Part shown: piece by piece, positions 28,127 to 36,518 of the stretch | How positions within the stretch are numbered: position 1 is the stretch's first letter | How the letters are laid out: the number at the start of each line of letters is the position of its first letter | DNA from: Psychromonas sp. SA13A | Lineage (GTDB): Bacteria; Pseudomonadota; Gammaproteobacteria; Enterobacterales; Psychromonadaceae | Direction: 5' to 3' | DNA: 64,000 nucleotides | Assembly (NCBI RefSeq): GCF_011378715.1 | Contig: NZ_WTKU01000007.1 | Coordinates: 140,148-204,147, forward strand | Position numbers and translations under genes: made by a program | Notes under the pieces: model-generated | Database searches by the model: none | Told to the model about the DNA's origin: nothing | The model's input: only the letters and a program-made list of their open reading frames with translations

Positions 28127-30028
28127 ATGGACAAAAGATTAAAGCACGTTTTTATATTGGGTACAGCGGTTGCACTAACCACGGCTTGTGACGATAACTC
28201 TACTGAAAAAGTCGAAGTGCTAGCCCCTATTTCCTTAGGGCAGTTAGAAGTGCCTGTTTCAGGTCTAAAATATGAAACTGAAACTATATCAGGAACAACC
28301 GATGAAACCGGCTCATTTGAATATCGAAATGGAGAGACGATCACCTTTAGCTTAGGGCAATATAGCCTTAATGAAGTTGAGACAAGTGCCAATATAAAAC
28401 TAGCTTCACTCGTCGGTGAGCAAAGATACCAAGAAACACAAAGTGTTAAATTATTAAAAGCAATGATCGCACTTGATGAAGACAACGATGTATACAATGG
28501 ATTGGCTTTAGATATCTCGGATCTCAACGAAACAAGCACAACGTTTGCAGATATTACTGACGGTGAATATTCAGATATTATCGATACGCTAGGCGATGCT
28601 AAAGTTTATGCATATCTAAAATGGATGAATTTTGATCGTAATATCATCTTATCAGCCGGTAACCATCACACACTCGGTTTATCTCCAGCAGGCAAACCTT
28701 TCAGCTTTGGTGAAAACTATGCTGGGATTGTTTATGCCGAATCTCCAAGTCGATATTGCGGTAGTGAATTACGTCTCAAGTTAGGTCGTGAATCTGATAT
28801 GGATTTAGAGCCAGGTACTGAACTAAATGAAGAGGGTAAAGACACCTTAACCGACGCTGAGAATGAATGTTATATCGAAGGCAATATTACGCGCCAATAC
28901 GGGCTCTATAATGCCGACTCAGGTTGGATGTCATTAAGTGATCAATCATTAGATTTTAAAAGTGTTTCAACAGACCAAGTAGATGGTGCGCTAGTAACAG
29001 CCGAGGGTAGATTGTTTGTTTTCGGCCCCAATTTTAGTGGTGAACTAGGAACAGGCAACGAAAACCCTGTCACTACTCCTGTTGAAGTAACATTACCAAA
29101 TGGAGAACTAGCTGTTTATGCAACATCGGGAAGTAATAGTAGCTTTGTGGTAACACGTTCTGGCAAGCTCTATTCCGCGGGAGATAATGGCAATTTGCAA
29201 CTAGGACGACTTGATGACTCTTCTGATGATCAAAGTACTTTTGGTTTAGTGCTTATACCGGAAGATGAAGTGGTAGTTGATGTAGCAATACGTGATATCC
29301 ATGTTTATGCGTTGACAGATAAAGGCGATGTATACTCTTGGGGTAATAACTCTAGTGGTGGTGAACTGGGAGACGGGTCTACTAGTGTTGACCGACCTAC
29401 TCCTTTAAAAATTCTTGAAGGGAAAGATATTGTTGCTATTGAAGCAGGTGCTGACTTTGGCCTTGCCGTTAATAATGTGGGTATCGTTTATGGTTGGGGC
29501 AATAATAGCTATGGTGCTTTAGCGCAAGGTACGCCGACAACTACAGGCTTTGTCTATAAAGTCTCGGATATTACAAATATTTTGATACCCGAAGTCATCA
29601 CTAATTTATCTACAGGATCAGCAACAATGGGTGATGATCGACTGATCAGTTTTCAAGGTGGCAGTCGTAATGCACAGGCTTTAAGTTTGAACGGTGACAT
29701 TTATTCTTGGGGTGATATGGGAACGGGTTATATGGCGAATGGCTACGAAACTGATGTTAGTGGTATTGAACGCCAACTTGCAATTGAACCGGTTAAAGTA
29801 GCTGCTTTAGACGAGCTCTTCATTACCTCTTTTAGTGCCAATACTTCAAGTCACTTTGCTGTCACAGATCAGAATGTTGTTTATGCTTGGGGGTCGACCA
29901 GCGATGGCAGATTATCAGCTTCGCAGGATGTATGTGCGGCAACTAACGCGACATTATATGGTGAAGAAGCTTCTGCTTCGGTTTGTTACACTCCCGTTGA
30001 AGTCACAGTGACACCAAGTGTAAATTGA
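28127..30028 (+). CDS. RCC1-repeat beta-propeller lipoprotein
   Basis: A 633-residue predicted lipoprotein. The leader ends in LTTAC with Cys at residue 24, followed by DDN, which favours the outer or inner membrane surface. Residues about 40-170 form an N-terminal domain of unknown fold. From about residue 175 there are repeats of the regulator-of-chromosome-condensation type (HTLGLSPAGKPFSFGENYAG; VYSWGNNSSGGELGDGS; VYGWGNNSYGALAQG; IYSWGDMGTGYMANG; VYAWGSTSDGRL), enough for one propeller of about seven blades. Such propellers bind proteins or inhibit hydrolases; the partner here is unknown. It stands just downstream of the FecR/HD-GYP operon on the same strand but 365 bases away. Confidence 0.85.
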   Translation: MDKRLKHVFILGTAVALTTACDDNSTEKVEVLAPISLGQLEVPVSGLKYETETISGTTDETGSFEYRNGETITFSLGQYSLNEVETSANIKLASLVGEQRYQETQSVKLLKAMIALDEDNDVYNGLALDISDLNETSTTFADITDGEYSDIIDTLGDAKVYAYLKWMNFDRNIILSAGNHHTLGLSPAGKPFSFGENYAGIVYAESPSRYCGSELRLKLGRESDMDLEPGTELNEEGKDTLTDAENECYIEGNITRQYGLYNADSGWMSLSDQSLDFKSVSTDQVDGALVTAEGRLFVFGPNFSGELGTGNENPVTTPVEVTLPNGELAVYATSGSNSSFVVTRSGKLYSAGDNGNLQLGRLDDSSDDQSTFGLVLIPEDEVVVDVAIRDIHVYALTDKGDVYSWGNNSSGGELGDGSTSVDRPTPLKILEGKDIVAIEAGADFGLAVNNVGIVYGWGNNSYGALAQGTPTTTGFVYKVSDITNILIPEVITNLSTGSATMGDDRLISFQGGSRNAQALSLNGDIYSWGDMGTGYMANGYETDVSGIERQLAIEPVKVAALDELFITSFSANTSSHFAVTDQNVVYAWGSTSDGRLSASQDVCAATNATLYGEEASASVCYTPVEVTVTPSVN

Positions 30029-30035
30029 TTCTTAT

Positions 30036-30087
30036 TTTGTAGTATTAGTTTGTAGTATTAGTTTGTAGTATTAGTTTGTAGTATTAG
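30036..30087. repeat. Four perfect copies of a 13-bp tandem repeat
   Basis: TTTGTAGTATTAG is repeated four times without error, starting eight bases after the stop of the RCC1 lipoprotein gene. Perfect identity suggests recent slippage. Confidence 0.95.
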
Positions 30088-30145
30088 ATTATGTTATTGT
30101 TTTCTAATATTATTTTGTATCTATATTTCATAGCTACATTTCAAT

Positions 30146-30196
30146 AAGTTCCCACGGAGCTTTCTTGGATCACCGTGGGAACTTGTGTTTAGTTTT
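30146..30196 (+). terminator. Rho-independent terminator of the RCC1 lipoprotein gene
   Basis: AAGTTCCCACGG (30146-30157) pairs perfectly with 30173-30184 over 12 bp, with a 15-nt loop and a downstream T-rich tract (GTGTTTAGTTTTT). Confidence 0.8.
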
Positions 30197-30279
30197 TACT
30201 GAGTTGATAAATATTTCTGCGCGCAAATCAAGTTGTTCTACAGGAAAGCGCATCAACAATAATTAACAAGCAACAAACA

Positions 30280-31137
30280 TTATTCTGCAGTTTCTTTTGC
30301 TAATTCAATGTAGATTTGACGTAACTTATTGGCAACTTGGCCAGGAGCTCCTGTCCCAATTGTTCTTCCATCAATTTCAACAACAGGCCAAACAAAAGTC
30401 GTAGCCGAACTCACAAAGGCTTCACTTGCTTTGTATGCTTCTGCAACGGTGAAAAGACGTTCTTCAATAGTAATTTTCTCTTTCTCTGCAAGCTCTAATA
30501 AAGCTTTACGCGTTATGCCGTGCAAAATATCATTACTTAATGGACGAGTTACCAATACACCTTCTTGAGTAACGATATAGGCATTGTTTGAGCTACCTTC
30601 GGTTATATAACCATCTTCAACAAGCCATGCGTCGTCAACTTTTGCATCGATAGCCGCTTGTTTTGCCATACACGGTGCAAGTAGACCAACGGTTTTAATA
30701 TCACGACGTTTCCATCGAATATCTTCGATGGTGATCACTTTCATACCTTTAACCGCTTTTGGCGTATCAAGTAATGAGCGCGCTTGCGTGAATAACACCA
30801 AGGTTGGTTTAATACCCGAAGGGTAACCAAAGTCGCGGTCACCTGCAGAGCCTCGGCTTACTTGCAGATAAATACCACCTTCATTTAGATTGTTTTTTTC
30901 AATTAAACTTTTTTGAATTGTCGTTATTTCTTCAGTAGTAACGGGTAATGAAATTTGTAACTCGTTACATGAACGTTGTAAACGAACCATGTGACCCTCG
31001 TTTTCAACTAACTTACCATCAAGGACTGCAGTCACTTCATAAACCGCATCGCCAAATAAAAAACCACGATCGAAAATAGAAACTTTTGCTTCACTTTCGT
31101 TAATAAATTGACCATCTAAGTAGACGATACGTTCCAT
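30280..31137 (-). CDS. dat: D-amino-acid transaminase (class IV aminotransferase)
   Basis: A 285-residue PLP enzyme. In characterised homologues it exchanges the amino group between D-Ala and 2-oxoglutarate, giving pyruvate and D-Glu. Family features are YLDGQFINESEAKVSIFDRGFLFGD at the start, RWKRRDIKTVGLLAPCMAKQAA with the PLP Lys in DIK, and VTEGSS-like ITEGSSNNAYIV, all as in Dat rather than branched-chain transaminases. It lies downstream of dgcN and dgcA on the same strand. That makes it the likely source of D-Glu for those enzymes. A stretch with four degenerate repeats separates it from dgcA. GAGG precedes the ATG. Confidence 0.88.
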   Translation of the reverse strand: MERIVYLDGQFINESEAKVSIFDRGFLFGDAVYEVTAVLDGKLVENEGHMVRLQRSCNELQISLPVTTEEITTIQKSLIEKNNLNEGGIYLQVSRGSAGDRDFGYPSGIKPTLVLFTQARSLLDTPKAVKGMKVITIEDIRWKRRDIKTVGLLAPCMAKQAAIDAKVDDAWLVEDGYITEGSSNNAYIVTQEGVLVTRPLSNDILHGITRKALLELAEKEKITIEERLFTVAEAYKASEAFVSSATTFVWPVVEIDGRTIGTGAPGQVANKLRQIYIELAKETAE

Positions 31138-31170
31138 AATTTATACCTCGTTAGGTAACAACAGTTTTAT

Positions 31171-31252
31171 TATTACTCTTGTTATAAAATAGTTACTGTT
31201 GCCACAAAATAATGACTCTTTTTATAAAGCTATTACTATTGTCATAAAAAAG
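31171..31252. repeat. Four degenerate 18-22 bp direct repeats between dgcA and dat
   Basis: Units near TATTACTNTTGTNATAAAATAG start at 31171, 31193, 31213 and 31231. The first and fourth are the most alike. They fill most of the gap between dgcA and dat and could be binding sites or simple expansion. Confidence 0.65.
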
Positions 31253-31259
31253 TGGGCGT

Positions 31260-32237
31260 TTATCCCCACAGCTCAGCATCACAAACGTGCATTAAACTTT
31301 CGGTGAAAGTAAAAGGCGACTCCCTATCTTCAGCTAGTAGCAAAGGCCCATCTAAATCGACAACATCAACACCTTGTGCAATAACAAATGCAGGTGCCAT
31401 CGCTAAAGAAGTGGCAAGCATACAACCAACCATTATCTGTAGATTTGCTTGTTGCGCTGCTTTTTTAAGTTCGAGTGCTTCAGTTAAACCACCGGTTTTA
31501 TCCAGTTTTATATTAATCATGTCATAACGACCGATTATTTTTGGCAAGCTGGTTCTGTCGTGGCAAGATTCATCGGCGCATAGCGTGATGGGTCTTGGTA
31601 GATGTTCCAATGCAGCATCATTATCAGCAGGGAAAGGTTGCTCAATCATTTCAACACCGAGTTTGACCAATTCTGGAACGATTTCTATATACAAAGCTTC
31701 ATCCCAACCTTCATTTGCATCTACAATAATACGTGCCTTTGGAGAACCTTCGCGAACTGCCGTTACTCGTGCAATATCACCTTCGCCCGCCAATTTAAGT
31801 TTCAATAGTGGACGATGCGCATTGTCGATTGCAGCTTTTTTCATGCGCTCTGGTGTATCAAGAGAAAGAGTAAAAGCAGTGGTCAATGATATTGGTTGCG
31901 CAACGAGTATACGCTCCCAAATACGTTGCCCTTGTTGTTTACAGGCTAGATCCCAATAAGCACAATCTAAAGCATTACGAGCAGCACCTGCTGGTAATAA
32001 AGATTGCATCTGCTCGCGGGTTAAACCAGATTCAATCTTAGCGACCAAGGTTTCAAGTTCAGCGAGTACCGATTCAATAGACTCACCATAGCGCGCGTAG
32101 GGAACACATTCCCCACGACCGATATATTCACCTTGCTGTAATTCAACGACAACTACGTTGGCATGGGTTCGACTGCCTCGTGATATCGTAAAAGTACCGC
32201 GAATAAGGAAGCTCTCGCTAACAAGTTTAACCTTCAT
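31260..32237 (-). CDS. dgcA: Enolase-superfamily epimerase, DgcA type (N-acetyl-D-glutamate racemase; dipeptide-epimerase-like)
   Basis: A 325-residue enzyme with a capping domain and a (beta/alpha)7 barrel. Catalytic Lys pair KLKL at about residues 161-164; metal ligands in IVDANEGW, MIEQPFP and LCADES; the second base Lys in INIKLDKTGG; the late DLDGPLLL. The fold is that of L-Ala-D/L-Glu epimerase (YcjG). Adjacent DgcN-type genes in marine Proteobacteria identify such proteins as DgcA, which converts N-acetyl-D-Glu to N-acetyl-L-Glu. The specificity is inferred from context; a dipeptide epimerase in cell-wall recycling is the alternative. It starts 10 bases after dgcN. Confidence 0.82.
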   Translation of the reverse strand: MKVKLVSESFLIRGTFTISRGSRTHANVVVVELQQGEYIGRGECVPYARYGESIESVLAELETLVAKIESGLTREQMQSLLPAGAARNALDCAYWDLACKQQGQRIWERILVAQPISLTTAFTLSLDTPERMKKAAIDNAHRPLLKLKLAGEGDIARVTAVREGSPKARIIVDANEGWDEALYIEIVPELVKLGVEMIEQPFPADNDAALEHLPRPITLCADESCHDRTSLPKIIGRYDMINIKLDKTGGLTEALELKKAAQQANLQIMVGCMLATSLAMAPAFVIAQGVDVVDLDGPLLLAEDRESPFTFTESLMHVCDAELWG

Positions 32238-32247
32238 ATTAAAACCC

Positions 32248-33252
32248 CTAAATAGCTTTCAGTTTTTCTACAATACGTGAAACACCTTCACGGAAAGGAT
32301 CAACTGCTGGTAAATCAAATTTAGCTTCAATGTCTGTTAAATATTTTTCCGCTTCAGCTTCTGATAAATTGGATGTGTTAACAGAGATACCAACAAATTT
32401 TACATTCGGGTTGGTAAGTCGAGCAAAAGACAAATTAAGATCCATACAGGTTTTTAAGTCTGGTAATGGATACGTCGGTAAACCGCGCATATGTTCACGC
32501 GTAGGTTCGTGACATAAAATCAATGCATCAGCTTGTGAACCGTGGATCAAACCTGCTGTAACACCTGAGAATGAAGCATGAAATAAAGAACCTTGACCTT
32601 CAATAACATCCCAATGATCCTCCGTATTATCTGGTGCAATAGTTTCTACCGCGCCAGAAATAAAATCAGCAACTACTGCATCAATACTCACGCCAGAGCC
32701 ACTAATAAGAATACCCGTTTGGCCAGTTGCTCTAAAACTTGCATTCATATTTTGTGCAAGCATCTCTTTTTCAAGTGCTAAAGCGGTATACATTTTACCC
32801 ACTGAACAGTCAGTGCCAACTTGAAGAACGCGTTTACCAGTGCGCTTTAAACCACTTGCCACGGGGAATGTTTGTGTTGGAAAGCGCACATCAAACAATT
32901 CACGTCCTAAACTGTCTGCTAATGCTTTAAGTACTGGAATATCATTCAACTTATTGTGCAGACCTGCTGCAAGGTCAAAACCCGCTTCAAGTGCTTGCGT
33001 TAGAATAGATATCCATTGATCAGAGATAATACCGCCACGGTTAGCAACGCCAATCACTAATGTTTTAACGCCCGCTGTTTTTGCTTGTGCAATATCCATA
33101 TCCGTTAAACCACAATCAGCAACACATGATTCCATGCGAAATTGACCAGCACAATACTCTGGATGCCATTGGCTAATACCCTGAGCAACTTTTGCTGCAA
33201 GAGGATCTTGTGCATCACCTAAAAATAATAAATAAGGTTTTTTAATTTCCAT
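32248..33252 (-). CDS. dgcN: DUF1611-family D-glutamate N-acetyltransferase, DgcN type
   Basis: A 334-residue protein of the DUF1611 family. The N-terminal Rossmann-like part has LFLGDAQDPLAAKVAQG; the second part carries a P-loop-like GTDCSVGKMYTALAL near residue 150 and the conserved GQGSLFHASFSG and LCHEPTREHMRGLP. In marine Proteobacteria DgcN acetylates D-Glu, and its partner DgcA then racemises the product. I place the start at 33252 (MEIKKPY), since AGGA lies before it; the ATG at 33288 adds 12 residues without a ribosome site. First gene of the dgcN-dgcA-dat set. No LysR-type DgcR regulator is seen nearby. Confidence 0.83.
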   Translation of the reverse strand: MEIKKPYLLFLGDAQDPLAAKVAQGISQWHPEYCAGQFRMESCVADCGLTDMDIAQAKTAGVKTLVIGVANRGGIISDQWISILTQALEAGFDLAAGLHNKLNDIPVLKALADSLGRELFDVRFPTQTFPVASGLKRTGKRVLQVGTDCSVGKMYTALALEKEMLAQNMNASFRATGQTGILISGSGVSIDAVVADFISGAVETIAPDNTEDHWDVIEGQGSLFHASFSGVTAGLIHGSQADALILCHEPTREHMRGLPTYPLPDLKTCMDLNLSFARLTNPNVKFVGISVNTSNLSEAEAEKYLTDIEAKFDLPAVDPFREGVSRIVEKLKAI

Positions 33253-33921
33253 TTTTCTGATTCCTATTAGTAGTAAAACTAACCTCATTGGTTAACGTTT
33301 AGTTGCTCATTGAAATGACTAAATACGGAACTTATCATCAGTCAGTTAAATTTAATACAGCACCTTTTGTGCCAAAAATAAATATTAGTTAACTTATCCT
33401 CTATAAAAATAAAGGTGAATTTTTTGTAGATAAATCAACTGAATAAATACAACAGAACAAAAAACTGTTATGCAAAAATATAATTACTTCGGTAGTTTTT
33501 AATTTTGTTTTGTTCCATGTTTTTAGTGTTTTATACTGAAGCGTATTTTTACTATCTGTAGCTTCAAAAAGGTAAGATGGTTTATTATTTGAATCTAAGT
33601 TATTGTTTATTAATTTTAATAATTTTTAAAAAAGTGATGACGCGCACCATTTTGGATCTTAAATTTAATTTTAGTGCTGTTTTGGTGCGTTAGCGCAGTG
33701 TGTAATGTTTTGACATATTGATACTTTAAAGACGACTTTACTTACGGAGTTTAGTGCTGCGCTTAGTATTCTCATCTAAAGCATCCATCTAGTTTATAAA
33801 GCATATGTGATAATGTTTACCGCAATAGCCCTCGTCGTTAAAAAATATCCAGATTCTTTAGTCGAAACATAACGAGTCCAAATCATTGGAAGTAGGGGAT
33901 AACAGAAAATAGGATTTATAA
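33253..33921. other. Divergent promoter region of the D-amino-acid locus
   Basis: About 670 bases between dgcN (-) and the PqiA-like gene (+). The inverted pair CGCACCA (33643-33649) and TGGTGCG (33683-33689) is the only strong symmetry I noticed. No ORF was found. Confidence 0.4.
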
Positions 33922-34452
33922 ATGTTACAAAATTATGCTTACCGAGTTAATGCCGTTTTATCGAGCGTAACGACATTACGCTGGCTTTTAATGGTGGCGA
34001 CTTTGTTCTTTTTACTCGGTTTATTTCTCCCGATGATCACTATTTCTAAGTTTATGGTGATAAACAACTCCATTTCCATTATCTCTGGTTTGGCCGAGCT
34101 TATTAATGAGGGACAGATATTAATTTTCATGATCGTTGGAATTTTCAGTGTGCTATTGCCCATCTTTAAAATTGGATTTCTGTTTTTGTTATTACAATCA
34201 ACCATAACCACCACCAAACAATACAAAAAATTACTTTATCTGATGCACGAGTATGGAAGGTGGACGATGTTGGATGTAATGGTGGTTGCCATGCTGATTG
34301 TCACTGTAAAGCTAGGTGTTATTGCGAGTATTCAAGTACATGTAGGCCTTTATTTATTCGGTCTTGCTGTATTGTTGTTAATGTTTATCACCAGTAAAGT
34401 ATCTAAATTAACCACAGAAACAAACGGATGTGAAAAACGTAACACAACGTGA
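33922..34452 (+). CDS. PqiA-domain membrane protein
   Basis: A 176-residue protein with four hydrophobic helices (about 19-38, 62-90, 118-138 and 142-160). The pattern ISGLAELINEGQILIFMIVGIFSVLLPIFKIG and later GRWTMLDVMVVAMLIVTVKLG is that of the paraquat-inducible protein A domain. It is a single domain, where E. coli PqiA has two. PqiA works with MCE proteins in lipid transport, but no MCE gene lies here. It is 155 bases before the cyclodeaminase-family gene on the same strand. Confidence 0.8.
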   Translation: MLQNYAYRVNAVLSSVTTLRWLLMVATLFFLLGLFLPMITISKFMVINNSISIISGLAELINEGQILIFMIVGIFSVLLPIFKIGFLFLLLQSTITTTKQYKKLLYLMHEYGRWTMLDVMVVAMLIVTVKLGVIASIQVHVGLYLFGLAVLLLMFITSKVSKLTTETNGCEKRNTT

Positions 34453-34608
34453 TGACATATATTGATGAAGAAAAAATAGTTATAAAAGGTAGCAGAATTT
34501 AAAATAGTCGGATTAAAAATAACTCCAATAAAAGACAACTTAAATACAAACACAGTAAATAAAAAATAACTTATTAAAAGATAACTCATACAAAGTATAA
34601 GGATAAAA

Positions 34609-35556
34609 ATGAAAATAATTAGTGGTGAAGAAGTGCAACAAGTCTTATCTTTTGAGCGCCTTATTCCCGCTCTGAAAGATGCCTTTAGTGCCGATTTTGG
34701 AATGCCTCAGCGACAAATTTATCCATTGCCCGGTGGTAGCGAAGCAAAGCACGATACTTTTGCAGTATTGCCCGCATGGACACAGGATGTACTTGGCGTT
34801 AAATCTTTTACTCACTATCCACAAAATCCAGAAAAAGGGCGGTTAACGGTAGCCGCACAGGTATTACTCTTTTCTCGAGAAACCGGCTCCCCACTAGCCC
34901 TTGTAGATGGCACTAGCTTAACCTATTGGCGTACTGCTGCTATTTCCGGTTTGGCAAGTAGTATGATGGCACGTGAGGATGCTAGTTCATTATTATTGTT
35001 TGGCACTGGTGAGTTAGCACCTTATATGGCATTAGCTCATGCAACAGTGCGTCCTTTAAAAAACATTTATATACAAGGGCGTAGTGAGCAGAAGGTACAA
35101 AAAACCATTGATAAAATTAAAGCTGCTCGCCCAGACTTAACGGTATTAGCTTGCGATAAATATGAAGAAGTGATCGGCCATGTTGATATCGTAAGTTGTG
35201 CGACAGGTAGCCCAACTCCATTATTTGATAGTGCTTTAATAGCGGCGGGTACGCATATTGATTTAGTGGGCAATCACCATCAAACCTGTCGTGAATGTGA
35301 TTCTGAAACGGTAAAAATGTCTTATGTTATTGCAGATAGTTGCCTTAATGTTTTTCATGAAGCAGGGGAAGTATTGATCCCATTATCTGAAGGTCACATA
35401 GAAAAGACACATGTCAAAGGCGAACTTGCACAGCTTTGCACTGGTGATGTTAATGGCAGGTTGAATAATAACCAAATAACCTTATTTAAGTCAGTAGGCA
35501 CAGCACTTGCTGATGTTGCTAGTGCTCATCATGTTTACCAGTTATTACAAAAGTAA
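34609..35556 (+). CDS. Ornithine cyclodeaminase / mu-crystallin family enzyme
   Basis: A 315-residue NAD(P)-dependent enzyme. The N-terminal part has ISGEEVQQVL and GVKSFTHYPQNP, with the substrate Lys in GVKS. The Rossmann part has LLLFGTGELAPYMALA, the Gly-rich dinucleotide site, and IYIQGRSEQKV. The family covers ornithine cyclodeaminase, delta1-pyrroline-2-carboxylate reductase and related amino-acid dehydrogenases, which cannot be told apart here. Its place next to dat, dgcA and dgcN suggests action on amino acids or cyclic imines from D-amino acids. AAGGATAAAA precedes the ATG. Confidence 0.85.
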   Translation: MKIISGEEVQQVLSFERLIPALKDAFSADFGMPQRQIYPLPGGSEAKHDTFAVLPAWTQDVLGVKSFTHYPQNPEKGRLTVAAQVLLFSRETGSPLALVDGTSLTYWRTAAISGLASSMMAREDASSLLLFGTGELAPYMALAHATVRPLKNIYIQGRSEQKVQKTIDKIKAARPDLTVLACDKYEEVIGHVDIVSCATGSPTPLFDSALIAAGTHIDLVGNHHQTCRECDSETVKMSYVIADSCLNVFHEAGEVLIPLSEGHIEKTHVKGELAQLCTGDVNGRLNNNQITLFKSVGTALADVASAHHVYQLLQK

Positions 35557-35566
35557 GTTTGCCTTA

Positions 35567-35619
35567 GCAAGTGACACCAATTGATGGAGCGATTTAAGTT
35601 CGTTCATGGAGTCACTTGC
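35567..35619. repeat. Long imperfect hairpin between convergent genes
   Basis: GCAAGTGAC (35567-35575) and GTCACTTGC (35611-35619) are perfect arms, and ATGGAGCGA / TCGTTCAT inside can pair imperfectly. There is no T tract. It could be a weak terminator for the cyclodeaminase gene, or a remnant of an attC-like recombination site at the end of the GNAT gene. Confidence 0.45.
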
Positions 35620-35675
35620 AGGGCGTTATGAGGGTTGGTGGTTACATACCTTCGACTAAATCAATTTGCAATAAT

Positions 35676-36149
35676 TTACGCCAATGTCTGCCTCATTTTA
35701 CGACCACCAACTGGAATTAATCCGTTTTTTTGGTAAAAATTTAATGTGCGATCAAACTCTGGTAAAGGTGGTGTACATAACTCAATATATGACCAATTGT
35801 TATTGTTACCATAATCTTTAACTTGCTCAATTAACATTGAACCAACACCAGAATCCCTGAATTCAGGTGAAACATAAAACTCTTGGATCACACCGATTTT
35901 ACCACCAGCATATAATGCATATGTTTCTGCCATAGTAACGACAGCAATTGGATTATTTTTATAGAGACCAATAATTGCTGAATAGTGGCCATCAGTAATT
36001 AATTCACCACATCGTTTGATGGTTTCATTGAGATCAATATCAAAATGCTGTGCCTTTGTTAACTCACAAATCTCAGTTGTAAGTTTTACAACTAAAGAAC
36101 CTATTAAACTAGAATCCTTAACTGTTGCTGCTCTAAAGTTGATTTCCAT
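35676..36149 (-). CDS. GNAT-family N-acetyltransferase
   Basis: A 157-residue single-domain acetyltransferase. The acetyl-CoA site is in FYVSPEFRDSGVGSMLIEQV (motif R-x-x-G-x-G/A) at about residues 91-110, with a late NFYQKNGLIPVGG strand. The N-terminus INFRAATVKDSSLIGSLV is typical. The substrate is unknown; such genes are frequent cargo of integrons and accessory regions. It is the first of six minus-strand genes in the cassette-like patch 35.6-39.7 kb. A ribosome site GAGAG precedes its ATG. Confidence 0.85.
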   Translation of the reverse strand: MEINFRAATVKDSSLIGSLVVKLTTEICELTKAQHFDIDLNETIKRCGELITDGHYSAIIGLYKNNPIAVVTMAETYALYAGGKIGVIQEFYVSPEFRDSGVGSMLIEQVKDYGNNNNWSYIELCTPPLPEFDRTLNFYQKNGLIPVGGRKMRQTLA

Positions 36150-36204
36150 TTTTACTCTCGATTATTGTTAACTCTTCACTAAGAGGAAAGCAATCTTTGG
36201 TTAG

Positions 36205-36257
36205 CGGTATACAAGGTGGTGTGGGTCTAGAAGTTAGATACCTATGACGACCTAATT
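36205..36257 (+). mobile_element. Group II intron 3' end (domains V-VI), copy 1
   Basis: From GGTGGTGTG (36215-36223) through AAGTTAGATACC to GACCTAAT. It aligns with copy 2 at 37922-37968 without gaps over about 47 bases with roughly 26 of the last 38 bases identical. No intron ORF precedes it, because the GNAT gene start lies 60 bases away. It ends close to the stop codon of the minus-strand gene at 36267. Confidence 0.5.
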
Positions 36258-36266
36258 AGCTGTAAA

Positions 36267-36518
36267 TTATGATATTACAACTGAAACAATAATAGCCAGA
36301 AGAAAGCCAACGACAATTGAACCAAAACCTTTTAAAAATATAACTTCCCCTTTTCCATCAGGTATATCGGATATCCAATTTGAGATCAAAAAAGGCATAT
36401 AAGTCAACGCAAGAGCAACACCCATACCAGAAAAAAATGAAGAATTTGGTTGCAGAGGGGTTACTATTATCCACGCTGATATTGGTATTAAAATATAATA
36501 CCAAAGACCAACATACAT
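36267..36518 (-). CDS. Small membrane protein, start uncertain or lost
   Basis: An 83-codon frame from the first ATG, with hydrophobic helices (about 5-22, 28-46 and 63-82) and a short polar loop SDIPDGKGEV. The frame stays open upstream to a TGA near 36578 and there encodes another hydrophobic stretch (LASLIPVILVLIFGDS) that fits a real membrane helix, but no ATG opens it. An ATG about 17 bases further up is out of frame by one base at a TTTT run. Either the start was lost through a frameshift or an unusual start is used. The family is unknown. Confidence 0.55.
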   Translation of the reverse strand: MYVGLWYYILIPISAWIIVTPLQPNSSFFSGMGVALALTYMPFLISNWISDIPDGKGEVIFLKGFGSIVVGFLLAIIVSVVIS

